Assembly (NCBI RefSeq): GCF_002028405.1
Contig: NZ_CP020046.1
Coordinates: 1,488,001-1,552,000, forward strand
DNA: 64,000 nt
Direction of reading: 5' to 3'
From: Thiomonas intermedia
GTDB taxonomy: Bacteria; Pseudomonadota; Gammaproteobacteria; Burkholderiales; Burkholderiaceae_C
Part shown: piece by piece, positions 24,718-34,289 of the stretch
Position numbering within the stretch: position 1 is the stretch's first letter
Layout: each line of letters begins with the position of its first letter
The notes under the pieces: generated by a model
Told to the model about the DNA's origin: nothing
What the model saw: the letters and a program-made list of their open reading frames with translations, nothing else
Databases searched by the model: none
Made by a program: the position numbers and the translations under genes

Positions 24718-27105
24718 ATGACCACCACGCACATCCTGGGCTATCCGCGCATCGGCCCGCAGCGCGAGCTGAAGTTCGCGCTCGAACATTTCTGGCAAGG
24801 CAAAAGCTCGGGAGCCACGCTGCAGTCAGCCGCGGCACAGCTGCGATCGGCAAACTGGGCCACGCAGCGTGATGCAGGACTGCGCTTTGCCACGGTGGGC
24901 GATTTCGCCCTGTACGACCACATGCTCGACACCGCCGTCCTGCTCGGTGCGCTGCCCGCGCGCTTCGGCTTCGACGCCCGCTCGCTGCGCCTGGAGCAGC
25001 TCTTCGCGCTGGCCCGCGGTCATGCCACGCAGCCCGCGATGGAGATGACCAAGTGGTTCGACACCAACTATCACTATCTCGTACCCGAACTCGACGCCGC
25101 AACCATGTTGGACGGCGGCGGTGAAGCGCTGTTCGACCGCGTGCGCGAGGCGCAGGCAGCGGGGCATGCGCCCAAGCCGGTCCTGATCGGACCGCTGACT
25201 TTTCTGTGGCTGTCCAAATCGCACCAGCCCGGCTTCGACCGCCGACACTTGGCGCCCGCGCTGTCCAAAGCCTACGCCCGGGTGCTGGCCCGCCTCGCCG
25301 AGCTGGGGGTGGAATGGGTGCAGCTCGACGAACCCGCGCTCACCCTCGACCTCGACACGGCCTGGCGCGATCTGCTGCCCTCGCTCTACGCCGCGCTGCC
25401 CGCGCAGGCCGGTGCGCTTCGCCCCAGGTTGTTGCTGACGACTTACTTCGAGTCGATCACCTTCGCCCCGGCCACGCTGGCCGCGCTGCCGGTCGATGGC
25501 GTGCATCTCGATCTGGTGCGGGCGCCACGGCAACTCGACGTCTGGCGCGAGGCGCTACCGCCGCAATGGGTGCTGTCCGCGGGCATCATCGACGGTCGCA
25601 ATGTGTGGCGCAGCGATCTGGCTGCTGCGCTCTCCACCCTGCGACCGCTGCACACCGCGCTTCGCGAACGCCTGTGGATCGCGCCCTCTTGCTCGCTGCT
25701 GCACGTGCCCGTCAGCCTGGCCGCCGAGGGCGGCGCGGGCGCGCGCCTGAACGCCGAGGTACGGCCCTGGCTGGCGTTCGCGCAAGAAAAGCTGCAGGAA
25801 CTGCGCCTGCTCGCCACCGCGCTCGACCAGGGCTTTGAGGCGGTACGCGAGGCCTTGCAGGTTCATGCGGAGGCCCTGGCTTCGCGCCGCGACTGCCCGC
25901 GCGTGACCCTGCCCCAGGTACGCCGCCGGGTGGAGGCGCTCACCGAGGCCGACGCCCGCCGCAGCGCCCCCTATGCGCAGCGCATCGCCCTGCAGCGCGC
26001 GCGCCTGATTCTGCCGCCGCTGCCTACGACCACCATCGGCTCCTTTCCGCAGACCACCGAGATTCGCGCATCGCGCGCGGCCTGGCGTCGCGGCGAATGT
26101 CGGCACACCGACTATCTGCAGAAGATGCGCGAGGAGATTGCCACAGTCATTCGCCAGCAGGAAGACATCGGCCTGGACGTGCTGGTGCATGGCGAGGCCG
26201 AGCGCAACGACATGGTGGAGTTTTTTGGCGAGCAGCTCTGGGGCTACACCTTCACTGCAGGCGGCTGGGTGCAGAGCTACGGTTCGCGCTGCGTGAAGCC
26301 GCCCATCATCTGGGGCGATGTGTGGCGGCCCGAGCCGATGACGGTGGACACGGCGCGCCATGCGCAATCCTTGTCCGCGCGCCCGGTCAAGGGCATGCTC
26401 ACCGGCCCGATCACGCTGCTGCAATGGAGCTTCGTGCGCGACGATCTGCCGCGCGCGCAGGTGGCGCTGCAGATCGCGCTGGCGGTGCGCGACGAAGTGA
26501 ACGATCTGCAGAATGCAGGCCTTGCCATCATCCAGATCGACGAACCCGCCATTCGCGAGGGTCTGCCGCTCAAGCGCGGCGACTGGGCCGCCTATCTCGA
26601 CTGGGCCGTGCGCGCCTTCGGCGTGTCGGCGGGGGCAGCGCGCGACGACACTCAGATCCACACCCACATGTGCTATTCGGAATTCAACGACATCCTGCCG
26701 TCCATCGCGGCGATGGACGCGGATGTCATCACCATCGAGACCTCACGCTCGAACATGGCGCTGCTCGACGGCTTCGGCGCCTTCGCCTATCCGAACGACA
26801 TCGGCCCCGGCGTGTATGACATTCACTCGCCGCGCGTGCCCTCCACCGCCGACATGGTTCGGCTGCTGCGCCGCGCCGCGCAAGTCATTCCGCCCGAGCG
26901 CCTGTGGATCAACCCGGACTGCGGCCTCAAGACCCGCGCCTGGCCGGAAACCGAAGCGGCCTTGCGGCACATGGTGCAGGCCGCACGCGAGCTGCGTGAG
27001 GAATGGCAGAGCCTGGGCCGGATTGCCCCGCCCATTCCGCGCGCGTCGCCCTCCTTCCCGCCTGGGACCGAGTGCCAAAGTTGCGGCGCGCCCGACATCG
27101 GGTGA
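24718..27105 (+). CDS. metE: Cobalamin-independent methionine synthase
   Basis: MetE transfers a methyl group from 5-methyltetrahydropteroyl-triglutamate to homocysteine. The protein has about 795 residues and two similar barrels: the N-terminal one begins [19 protein letters not shown] and the C-terminal one begins [15 protein letters not shown]. The zinc ligands are visible as HTHMCYSEF (about residue 650), a downstream glutamate and the cysteine in NPDCGLKTR. The ATG at 24718 is preceded by CTTGGAG. The C-terminus is about 30 residues longer than usual and ends with a CxxC (CQSCG). Expression is probably controlled by MetR. Confidence 0.97.
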   Translation: MTTTHILGYPRIGPQRELKFALEHFWQGKSSGATLQSAAAQLRSANWATQRDAGLRFATVGDFALYDHMLDTAVLLGALPARFGFDARSLRLEQLFALARGHATQPAMEMTKWFDTNYHYLVPELDAATMLDGGGEALFDRVREAQAAGHAPKPVLIGPLTFLWLSKSHQPGFDRRHLAPALSKAYARVLARLAELGVEWVQLDEPALTLDLDTAWRDLLPSLYAALPAQAGALRPRLLLTTYFESITFAPATLAALPVDGVHLDLVRAPRQLDVWREALPPQWVLSAGIIDGRNVWRSDLAAALSTLRPLHTALRERLWIAPSCSLLHVPVSLAAEGGAGARLNAEVRPWLAFAQEKLQELRLLATALDQGFEAVREALQVHAEALASRRDCPRVTLPQVRRRVEALTEADARRSAPYAQRIALQRARLILPPLPTTTIGSFPQTTEIRASRAAWRRGECRHTDYLQKMREEIATVIRQQEDIGLDVLVHGEAERNDMVEFFGEQLWGYTFTAGGWVQSYGSRCVKPPIIWGDVWRPEPMTVDTARHAQSLSARPVKGMLTGPITLLQWSFVRDDLPRAQVALQIALAVRDEVNDLQNAGLAIIQIDEPAIREGLPLKRGDWAAYLDWAVRAFGVSAGAARDDTQIHTHMCYSEFNDILPSIAAMDADVITIETSRSNMALLDGFGAFAYPNDIGPGVYDIHSPRVPSTADMVRLLRRAAQVIPPERLWINPDCGLKTRAWPETEAALRHMVQAARELREEWQSLGRIAPPIPRASPSFPPGTECQSCGAPDIG

Positions 27106-27303
27106 TCCGCGGGGCGCGCCAAACCGAGTGGTGGGCGGGGTGGCCGTGGCGCGGATGGTGGGATAGGGCGTTTGCAAGGCTGCAACGCTTATCCCAAGGA
27201 AGGTGAGGCGTCGGAGGGCAAAGCGGGAAATCGCATCAGGATCGGTTTACATTGCGAACTATGTCCGCGCCCGACCAGACGGACCTCGACATTCCACCGA
27301 ACC

Positions 27304-29649
27304 ATGCTGCCTTCCGAGATTTTCCAATCCTGCATCGACGATGCCATCCAGCGCTCGGATGAGCTGATGCGGTCGGTCGTGCGCCAGGTCATCGAAGCCC
27401 TGGAACAGCAGGCCGAAGGCGCGGGAACGGGGCGGGACCGGCAGCAGTTCTCCGACATGAGCCACGCGCTGCGGCAGAACGAGGGCCAACTCATCCGCGC
27501 CTTCGTCGACCGGTTTCATCAGGTGCTCGACGAGGAGATCCGCGGCCAGAAGCCCGTGGCCCCGCGCGAATTGCAACTCGAAGCGCTCAGCCTGGTGGAC
27601 GAATCCGACCTGGAGGAAGGCGTGGAAGTCTCCCGCCTCACCCACCTGCTCGAATCAGAGGCCCAGTGGGAGGTGCGCGACCTGGGCGCGCGGCTGGACA
27701 GCCTTCGCGCCGGCGAACATGCCACACCGCAGACCAACCCGCTGCGGCCGGAGGTGTTCAGCAAATCGCTGCACCACGCCCTCGGCGTGGTCGATCTCGA
27801 TGCCGAAGAACGCCTGGGGCTGCTGCGTGTTTTCGGCAAGGGCATGTCGGCCGCGCTGAAAGACACTTATGCGCTTTACAACAAACGGCTGGCCGAGTTG
27901 CAGGTCGAGCCCGCGCAGTATCGGCAGCAGCGCCGCGGCCCGACCCGGGCCGCGACCGGCGCGATCGACGAACAGGCTTTGATGGGCGCGGCGCAGGGCG
28001 GCGCAGAGCTGCATCTCGAAGCCTTGCAGCAGTTGCTCGCGGGACGGCGCGGCGCGGCCCAGGCCGTTGGCAGCCCGGCGCAGGGTGGCCAGGGCGAGGG
28101 TTTCGCGCCCTCGGGTTTCGGCCCCACGCCGTCGGGCTTCGGCCCCTCGGTCTTCGGCCAGGCCTACGGCCTCAACCCCCAGCTGCGCGATGCGCTCGAC
28201 CGCCTGTTGCTCAGCGACCGTCTGGGCCTGCGCGAGGTGAACTGGCGCGACGAGCCGGCTTCGGCCGCCACCGCGGTCAACCTCATCGAACGCCACCGGC
28301 AAAGCCTGTACGAAGTCGCCAACCGCCCGCTGGAGCGGCTCACCATCGACGTGGTCTCGCTGCTGTTCGATCACATCCTGGCCGATCCCAAGCTGCTGCC
28401 CGCGGTCAAGGCGCAACTGGCCCGGCTGCAGATTCCGGTGCTGCGTCTGGGCCTGCGCGATGCCAGCCTGTTCAGCTCGCGCAACCACCCCACGCGCAAG
28501 CTGCTCAACCGGGTAGCCGAATACAGCGCTGGCTTTTCGAGCGTCGAAGAACCCGCCGCCCAGCGCTTCCTGCCGTTTCTCTCGCACATGGTCGAGGCGG
28601 TGGTCAACGCCGACGAAGACGATGCCTCGGTATTCACGCAGCAACTCGCCGATCTGCAGCGCCACATTGCCGAAAGCGCCGCCGCCGTCGAGCAGCAGCA
28701 GGCCGACGCGGTCGACGCCCTGCGCCGCGCCGAATTCCGCAGCCTGCTGCACGGCGCGCTGTACCGGCACCTGCACGACGTCTTTGCGCGGCTGCACACC
28801 CACCCGCAGCTGCGCGAGTTCATGCTCGAGCACTGGTCCACGGTGCTGGCCGAATCGGTACTCCGGCATGGCGAAGATGCCGACATCACACAAACCTACA
28901 AGCAGACAGCCAGCGATCTCATCTGGAGCGTGCAGCCCAAGACGCTTGACGCCGACCGCAAGGCGCTGCTCAAGCTGCTGCCGCCCCTGGTGCAACGATT
29001 GAGCCAGGGCCTCGACCTGATCTCGCTTCCCGCCGACAAACGTCAGGAGTTCATGTCGTGGCTGATGGACGCGCAGGCGCAGGCCATACGTGGACAAGGC
29101 GAAGCCCAGCAGGCCACCTCGCGTGACGATGCCCTGCTGCTGCAACGCGAATGGACGCGCCTGCTGCACCCGCAACCCAGCGCCTCCGTGGCCAGCGCCA
29201 TGCCCGAGGCGCTGGTGCGCAATGAGGAAAAACTCACCAGCGGGCTGATCGAAGCCAGCGACGTACCCGCCGAGCCCCCGCAGCCCCCCGCCGCCGACCC
29301 TGCCGATTCGCAGCTGGGCCCGGCCAGCGTGCCCCCGGCCGAGCAGGCCTTGCTCTCGCCCACCGAAGTGACCGGGCTGATCGCCTCGCTTGATATCGGC
29401 ACCTGGGTGCAACTGCAGATCCAGGGACGCAGCGCACGCGCCCAGCTGACCTGGCGCAGCCCGCAAGGCCTGTTCTACATGTTCTCGAGCAAGGTGGGCG
29501 GCCGGGCGCACTCCATGACCCGCCGTGCGCTCGAACGCATGGCGGCGCAGGGCCTCATCCTGCCGCTGGAAGCGCAAGGTCTGATGGATCGCGCCATGCA
29601 GGGCGTGGCCGAGCAACTGCGCGAGCGCCACGCCGACGAACCCCGCTAA
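27304..29649 (+). CDS. DUF1631 family protein
   Basis: A large cytoplasmic protein of 781 residues of the DUF1631 family found in beta- and gammaproteobacteria. It is mostly predicted helical, rich in Leu, Gln and Arg, with a low-complexity Gly/Pro/Phe segment near residues 260-285. The C-terminal part (about residues 685-770) is a compact domain with GTWVQLQIQGRSARAQLTW and LFYMFSSKVGGRAHSM, resembling a PilZ-like beta barrel; that likeness is only suggestive. No signal peptide or membrane segment. The start is chosen at MLPSEIFQ; upstream residues look non-coding. Confidence 0.85.
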   Translation: MLPSEIFQSCIDDAIQRSDELMRSVVRQVIEALEQQAEGAGTGRDRQQFSDMSHALRQNEGQLIRAFVDRFHQVLDEEIRGQKPVAPRELQLEALSLVDESDLEEGVEVSRLTHLLESEAQWEVRDLGARLDSLRAGEHATPQTNPLRPEVFSKSLHHALGVVDLDAEERLGLLRVFGKGMSAALKDTYALYNKRLAELQVEPAQYRQQRRGPTRAATGAIDEQALMGAAQGGAELHLEALQQLLAGRRGAAQAVGSPAQGGQGEGFAPSGFGPTPSGFGPSVFGQAYGLNPQLRDALDRLLLSDRLGLREVNWRDEPASAATAVNLIERHRQSLYEVANRPLERLTIDVVSLLFDHILADPKLLPAVKAQLARLQIPVLRLGLRDASLFSSRNHPTRKLLNRVAEYSAGFSSVEEPAAQRFLPFLSHMVEAVVNADEDDASVFTQQLADLQRHIAESAAAVEQQQADAVDALRRAEFRSLLHGALYRHLHDVFARLHTHPQLREFMLEHWSTVLAESVLRHGEDADITQTYKQTASDLIWSVQPKTLDADRKALLKLLPPLVQRLSQGLDLISLPADKRQEFMSWLMDAQAQAIRGQGEAQQATSRDDALLLQREWTRLLHPQPSASVASAMPEALVRNEEKLTSGLIEASDVPAEPPQPPAADPADSQLGPASVPPAEQALLSPTEVTGLIASLDIGTWVQLQIQGRSARAQLTWRSPQGLFYMFSSKVGGRAHSMTRRALERMAAQGLILPLEAQGLMDRAMQGVAEQLRERHADEPR

Positions 29650-29790
29650 GGCGCACCGACCTGTCTGAGCCTCGCTTCGGCGCCAGGCTCAGCGCTGCCT
29701 CATGACGTTCGTCTTGGCCCCTTTTGGTGTCGGTTTGACGCCTGACTGCGCGATTGCACCTGAAACACCTGCAAACACCTCCCAGCGGAT

Positions 29791-29815
29791 CGCTTCGATA
29801 TATTTCATTGAAGCG
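29791..29815. promoter_or_regulatory. Inverted repeat upstream of the molybdate-type transporter
   Basis: CGCTTC and GAAGCG form a perfect 6-bp inverted repeat around an AT-rich 13-nt centre containing GATATAT. The half-site recalls the TATAT-containing arms of ModE operators. It lies 62 nt ahead of the binding-protein ATG. Assignment as an operator is inference. Confidence 0.35.
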
Positions 29816-29876
29816 TTCGCTGCGCGAATTTCCAAGACAATTCCAACGCTTGATCTCAACAAACAAGGAGTTTCTG

Positions 29877-30821
29877 ATGAACTGTCGTATTTTGGTGAAG
29901 CTTTCCCTCGCTGCCGCGATGGGCACCGCCTGCGCCGTTGCCAGCGCCCCGGCCTTCGCGGCCGAGCCCGTGCTGGCGGTGGCCTATGCGGGTTCCATGG
30001 GCGCTTTGATGGACAAGGCGCTGGGCCCGGCCATTGCCAGGCAGGACCATGTGCAGTACCAGGGTCAGGGCGCGGGTGCCTTCGGCCTGGCCCACCTGAT
30101 CGCCGCCAAGCAGATCAACCCCGATGTATTCGTCTCCATCACACCCGGGCCGATCGAAGTGCTGCAAAAAGCCGGCCTGATCGATACCGCCGTACCGGTG
30201 GCCAGCACGCAGATGGTGATTGCCTACAGCGACAAGAGCAAGTTCGCCGCCGACTTCAAGGCCGCTGACGCCGGGAAAATGCCGTGGTACTCGGTGCTCG
30301 AAAAACCGGGCCTGCGCTTTGGCCGCACCGACCCGAAAACCGATCCGCAGGGCCGCAACATCGTGTTCACCATGCTGCTGGCGCAAGAGTTTTACAAGCA
30401 GCCGGGACTGGCCGACAAGATTCTGGGCAAGGTCGAAAACGAGCAGCAAATTTTCACCGAACCCTCGCTGCTCTCGCGCCTGGAGTCGGGCCAGCTCGAC
30501 GCCACTTCGGGCTACCTGAGCGCGGTGATTTCGCACAAACTGCCCTACATCAAGCTGCCGGAAGAGATCAATCTCAGCGATCCCGGCATGATCGAAAAGT
30601 GGTACAGCAAGGCACACTTCGACATCAAGCTCCCCAACGGCAAGACCGACACCCTGTCCACCCAGCCACTGGTGTTTTATGCCGCGGTGCTGAAAAACGC
30701 GCCCAACCCCAAGGCCGGAGCCGCCTTCGTCAAATTCATGAACAGCGGCGAGGGTCAGGCCTTGTTCAAACAATACGGCTACAGCGCCCCCAAGGGCGGC
30801 GATCTTCAACCGGCTCATTGA
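29877..30821 (+). CDS. Molybdate/tungstate-type substrate-binding protein
   Basis: A 314-residue periplasmic binding protein. The signal peptide covers about residues 1-28 (ending APAFA). The mature protein opens with VAYAGSMGALMDKALGP and contains GRTDPKTDPQG, a pattern of the ModA/WtpA-type oxyanion-binding family. AAGGAG precedes the ATG. Together with the permease, the ATPase and the ModE-like regulator that follow, it forms a molybdate or tungstate importer. Which oxyanion is preferred cannot be decided from sequence. Confidence 0.82.
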   Translation: MNCRILVKLSLAAAMGTACAVASAPAFAAEPVLAVAYAGSMGALMDKALGPAIARQDHVQYQGQGAGAFGLAHLIAAKQINPDVFVSITPGPIEVLQKAGLIDTAVPVASTQMVIAYSDKSKFAADFKAADAGKMPWYSVLEKPGLRFGRTDPKTDPQGRNIVFTMLLAQEFYKQPGLADKILGKVENEQQIFTEPSLLSRLESGQLDATSGYLSAVISHKLPYIKLPEEINLSDPGMIEKWYSKAHFDIKLPNGKTDTLSTQPLVFYAAVLKNAPNPKAGAAFVKFMNSGEGQALFKQYGYSAPKGGDLQPAH

Positions 30822-30860
30822 CTCGTGCTCTGAGCTTCGAGCTGCGACGACAATGACGGC

Positions 30861-31691
30861 ATGACCCTGACCCCGCTGGATACCGCCGCAGCCCCGTTCT
30901 TTGCGCCGCACGCCAAGCAAGCGCCTGCGCGCCGCGCGTGGATCGTGGCGGGCGCCGGGCTGGCCGGGCTGCTGTTTCTCAGTCTGCCTTTCGCCGGGCT
31001 GTTCCTCAGCACGCCGTGGCAAACGCTGCATCTGCAGCAAGGCGACCTGGGCTCGCTCTGGGTGTCGGTGAGCTACAGCCTGATCGCCGTGGCCATCGTG
31101 GTGATGTTCGCCACGCCGGTGGCCTGGTGGCTGGCGCGGCACGACTTTCGCGGCAAGTGGCTCATGGAGATGCTGGTGCTGCTGCCGCTGCTCACGCCGC
31201 CGCTGGCCATGGGCCTGTTGCTGTCGATGAGTTACGGGCCGTACAGCTGGATCGGCCAGCCACTGGATCGGCTCGGCCTCAATCTCACCAACACGCCCTC
31301 GGCCTTTCTGCTGGCGCAGGTGTATGGCAGCGCGCCGTATTTCATCGTCGCCGCGCGCTCGGCGTTCGAGGGCGTGCCGCGCGAGCTTGAGCAGATTTCG
31401 CTCACCCTGGGGCAGTCGCCCTGGCGCACCTTCTGGCGCATTACCGTGCCGCTTTCGGGGCTGGGTCTGGCCGCCGGGGTGGCGCTGGCCTGGGTGCGGG
31501 CGCTGGGCGAGTTCGGCATTGTGCTGATCGTGGCGTATTACCCGCAAGGCATTCCGGTGAAGCTGTGGGTCAACCTGCAGGACACCGGCCTGCCCGCGGT
31601 GTACCCGCTGCTTTGGCTGTTCTTCCTCATCGGCCTGCCCCTGCCCCTGCTGCTCGGCGCGCTGTCTCGGCGCGGGCAGGGCGGCGCCTGA
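30861..31691 (+). CDS. ModB-type ABC permease
   Basis: A 276-residue inner-membrane permease with about six hydrophobic segments, starting near residues 25-50. The EAA-type coupling loop shows ELEQISLTLGQSPWRTFWRITVPLSGLG near residues 172-200, which contacts the ATPase. It begins 40 nt after the binding protein and ends 26 nt before the ATPase, so the three are one operon. Longer than some ModB proteins (about 225 residues) owing to its N-terminal extension. Confidence 0.87.
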   Translation: MTLTPLDTAAAPFFAPHAKQAPARRAWIVAGAGLAGLLFLSLPFAGLFLSTPWQTLHLQQGDLGSLWVSVSYSLIAVAIVVMFATPVAWWLARHDFRGKWLMEMLVLLPLLTPPLAMGLLLSMSYGPYSWIGQPLDRLGLNLTNTPSAFLLAQVYGSAPYFIVAARSAFEGVPRELEQISLTLGQSPWRTFWRITVPLSGLGLAAGVALAWVRALGEFGIVLIVAYYPQGIPVKLWVNLQDTGLPAVYPLLWLFFLIGLPLPLLLGALSRRGQGGA

Positions 31692-31716
31692 ACCTGGCCT
31701 GAACCGTCCGCCGGAC

Positions 31717-32772
31717 ATGATGCCCTCGCCCGCCCGCCTGCACGTCAATCTGCAGATCCGCCAGCCGATCGCTCTCGACGTCGATTTCGAGGTGCACGGC
31801 TTCACCGCCCTGCTCGGCTCCAGCGGCGAAGGCAAGTCCACGGTGCTGAAGGCGCTTGCGGGGCTCATTCCCAGCCAGGGCCCGCCTTTCGGCGCCCTGC
31901 CGCCGCAGCGTCGGCCCGTTGGCTATCTGCCGCAGGGGTATGCGCTGTTTCCGCATTTGCGCGCCTGGGAGAACGTGGCCTATGCGCTGGGCGGGGCGCT
32001 GGGCGCTCAGCGGCAGGCGGCCGTCAAGTTGTTGCAGTCGGTCGGGCTGGCCCAGCAGACCGAGCTGCGCCCCGCCCAGCTTTCGGGCGGACAGCAGCAG
32101 CGCGTGGCACTGGCCCGCGCGCTGGCGCGGCGGCCGCAGGTGCTGTTGCTCGACGAGCCCACCTCGGCGCTCGATGCCAGCACCCGCGACGACATCATGG
32201 CCGAACTGGTGTCGCGCATGCACCAGCTCTCCATGCCGGCGCTGGCCGCCACGCACGATGCCAGCCTGGCGGCCATGTCTGACTGGGTGGTGCTGCTCTC
32301 GGGTCGGCAGGTCATTCAGCAGGGGCCGCCTGCCGAGGTGTTTGCGCATCCGGCCAATCAGGCGGCTGCAGCGCTGCTGGGCGTGCGCAACCGTTTTACC
32401 GCGCGCGTGCTGCGCCACGCGGTTGAGCGCGGGCTGACGCTGTTGCAGTGGGAAGAAGGCGGGCTGCCGCTGTGGGCGCCCTTGATGGCGTCATGCGAGA
32501 TCGGCTGCCTGGTTGACTGGGCCGTATCGCCCGACGAGGTGCGCCTGCCCCCGCTCAAGCCGGGACAGACCGCCGATCTGGAAAACCCGGTCTCAGGCCA
32601 GATCGAGCACCTGGTGGTGCAGGGCGCGAGCGCGACCCTGGCGATGCGCTGCGGCGACGCACGGCTGTGGCTGCGCGCCCCGCTGCGGCTGATTGCCCAC
32701 CACGGCCTGCGCGCAGGAGCGCCCGTGGTGGCACATCTGCGCGCCGAGCATCTGATGTGCTGGCCGCACTGA
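31717..32772 (+). CDS. ModC-type ABC ATPase
   Basis: A 351-residue ABC ATPase for oxyanion import. Walker A is GSSGEGKST near residue 34, the signature is LSGGQQQRVALARAL, Walker B is LLLDEPTSALD and the switch histidine lies in ATHD. A C-terminal region (about residues 230-350) has the size of a regulatory TOBE-like domain, as in ModC. A second ATG immediately follows the first. The gene is convergent with the ModE-like regulator 13 nt downstream. Confidence 0.88.
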   Translation: MMPSPARLHVNLQIRQPIALDVDFEVHGFTALLGSSGEGKSTVLKALAGLIPSQGPPFGALPPQRRPVGYLPQGYALFPHLRAWENVAYALGGALGAQRQAAVKLLQSVGLAQQTELRPAQLSGGQQQRVALARALARRPQVLLLDEPTSALDASTRDDIMAELVSRMHQLSMPALAATHDASLAAMSDWVVLLSGRQVIQQGPPAEVFAHPANQAAAALLGVRNRFTARVLRHAVERGLTLLQWEEGGLPLWAPLMASCEIGCLVDWAVSPDEVRLPPLKPGQTADLENPVSGQIEHLVVQGASATLAMRCGDARLWLRAPLRLIAHHGLRAGAPVVAHLRAEHLMCWPH

Positions 32773-32785
32773 AACGACTACCCCC

Positions 32786-33169
32786 TCACTCGCGCAGCAG
32801 TTTTTGCAGCACGTCGAGGTCGGGCTGGATGGCCCTCAGCGCCTTGCGCTCCATGCGCCGGTAAATCGACAGCACCTCGCGCCCCAGCGGGGTGAGCTGC
32901 GCACCGCCGCCGCCCGCGCCACCCTTGGAGGCTTCGACCAGCGGTTCTTTGTAAGCCTGATTGACGCTGTGAATCAGTAGCCAGGCGCGGCGGTAGCTCA
33001 TGTCGAGCGCGCGTCCGGCGGCTGAAATCGAGCCGGTGCGTTCCAGCGCTTCGAGCAACGCGGCCTTGCCGGGCCCGAGCGCCGTGCCTTGTTTGATCTG
33101 CAAGCGCACCCTCGCCGTATCCGCAGGTGGCAGGGGCGCCTTGTCGTCTGCTGTGCCGTTCTCGTTCAT
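32786..33169 (-). CDS. ModE-like regulator, DNA-binding domain only
   Basis: A 127-residue winged helix-turn-helix protein of the ModE N-terminal type (KAALLEALERTGSISAAGRALDMSYRRAWLLI), followed by a glycine-rich wing and a dimerisation helix. The two C-terminal molybdate-binding (TOBE) domains of Escherichia coli ModE are missing, so it must sense metal otherwise or act constitutively. It faces the transporter operon tail to tail. No clear ribosome-binding site precedes the ATG; a CATATAGCG element abuts it. Confidence 0.85.
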   Translation of the reverse strand: MNENGTADDKAPLPPADTARVRLQIKQGTALGPGKAALLEALERTGSISAAGRALDMSYRRAWLLIHSVNQAYKEPLVEASKGGAGGGGAQLTPLGREVLSIYRRMERKALRAIQPDLDVLQKLLRE

Positions 33170-33203
33170 GCATATAGCGTAGCGCTTCGCTGGCGCCTAC
33201 GGT

Positions 33204-34082
33204 TCAGTGCTGAACCAGTACGGCGGGCAGCCCATCCGGCGCCGCTGCCAGAGTCTGCACCACATCGAGCCCGTAGCGGTCGCCCATGCCGAGTTCGACC
33301 TGCAGCGGCAGGCCATCGCTTTGCCGCAGCCAGATGCGCAAAGTGGCGCTGCTCTGCGCGCTGTGAGCGTCGAGCAGGGTGCACGCCTCCTCCTGCCCCT
33401 GCCATTGCAGCGTGGCGCGCTGCGGCGTGATGTGGGCGGTCTGCACCTTGTCATTGATGAGCAAGGGCACGGTGAAGGCGCGGGTAGGCAGCGGGCGCTG
33501 CAGATAACCCCAGCTCAGCGTCAGCGGATCGGTGAGCCCGGGTGGCGCGGGCTGTGTCGTTGCCGTCGATTCAGCCGGCGCTGACGCCGCCTGACCGGCT
33601 GTCGTCACTTGCATACGCCCATGCTCGATGTGCATCAGCGTGGCCGGGCTATCCCCGCGCTGATTGCTGGCCGAGAGCAGCTCGGGCCTGCCGTCGCGCA
33701 CTTCTCCGCTTGCACCGCGCACCCAGTGCAGCCGACGCAGCAGCACGGCAATCGCACCGCGCGGCGTGAGGGTGCTGTCGATGCGGTAGGCGCCGCTGCC
33801 CTGCGCAGGCCAGGTCACCTGGTCTTGCGCGGTGGCCACGCCCTCTTGTCCGCCCAACCCGCCGAGCAAAGCCAGCCATTGCGCACCGCGGGAGTCGGTA
33901 CCTTGACCGTCACTTTTCAGAGTGACACGCCATTCCGCCTTGAAACGGACAAACTCCGGGGCCGGTTGCGCGTTAACGGGAAGCATCGGCTGCACCACGA
34001 AAGCAAACAACAGCCCGGCGATCACTTTATGGCCGCGCCAAATGGAGAGCAAGCCCATGCGTTTGATCGATTTGATGAACAT
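33204..34082 (-). CDS. DUF3108 exported protein
   Basis: A 292-residue protein with an N-terminal hydrophobic segment (about residues 20-38, ending VNAQ), so probably secreted to the periplasm. The body is predicted beta-rich, with FVRFKAEWRVTLKSDG and GAYRIDSTLTPRGAIAVLLR, as in DUF3108 proteins. Function is unknown. A second in-frame ATG (residue 9) is a plausible alternative start. It follows modE-like by 34 nt on the same strand and is divergent from the ClC gene. Confidence 0.75.
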   Translation of the reverse strand: MFIKSIKRMGLLSIWRGHKVIAGLLFAFVVQPMLPVNAQPAPEFVRFKAEWRVTLKSDGQGTDSRGAQWLALLGGLGGQEGVATAQDQVTWPAQGSGAYRIDSTLTPRGAIAVLLRRLHWVRGASGEVRDGRPELLSASNQRGDSPATLMHIEHGRMQVTTAGQAASAPAESTATTQPAPPGLTDPLTLSWGYLQRPLPTRAFTVPLLINDKVQTAHITPQRATLQWQGQEEACTLLDAHSAQSSATLRIWLRQSDGLPLQVELGMGDRYGLDVVQTLAAAPDGLPAVLVQH

Positions 34083-34289
34083 GGATGGTTAACGAAAGCT
34101 CAGGCGCAATGTTGACACGCCAAAGCCATGGCCATTTTTATCGGCAACAGATTTCGCCACACTTTGACACATCAAATTTCACTGATCTTTCGTATTCTGC
34201 TGGACTTGGCGCTCGAGATAGCTGGTTATTGCTTCGTCGTTTTTCTTTTCTCGAAGCGGCCCTGCACCCTCAGTCTGTGCCATCACTTC

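Noticed and set aside
27655-29631. 658-codon minus-strand frame opposite the DUF1631 gene
   Set aside because: Antisense shadow; the plus-strand protein has family features and normal codon use.
29856-31868. 670-codon minus-strand frame opposite the molybdate-type transporter genes
   Set aside because: It runs antisense through three recognisable transporter genes and has shadow composition.
34128-34289. 54-residue N-terminal extension of the ClC protein
   Set aside because: Unlike ClC N-termini and low-GC; retained only as part of the compositional outlier, not as coding sequence.
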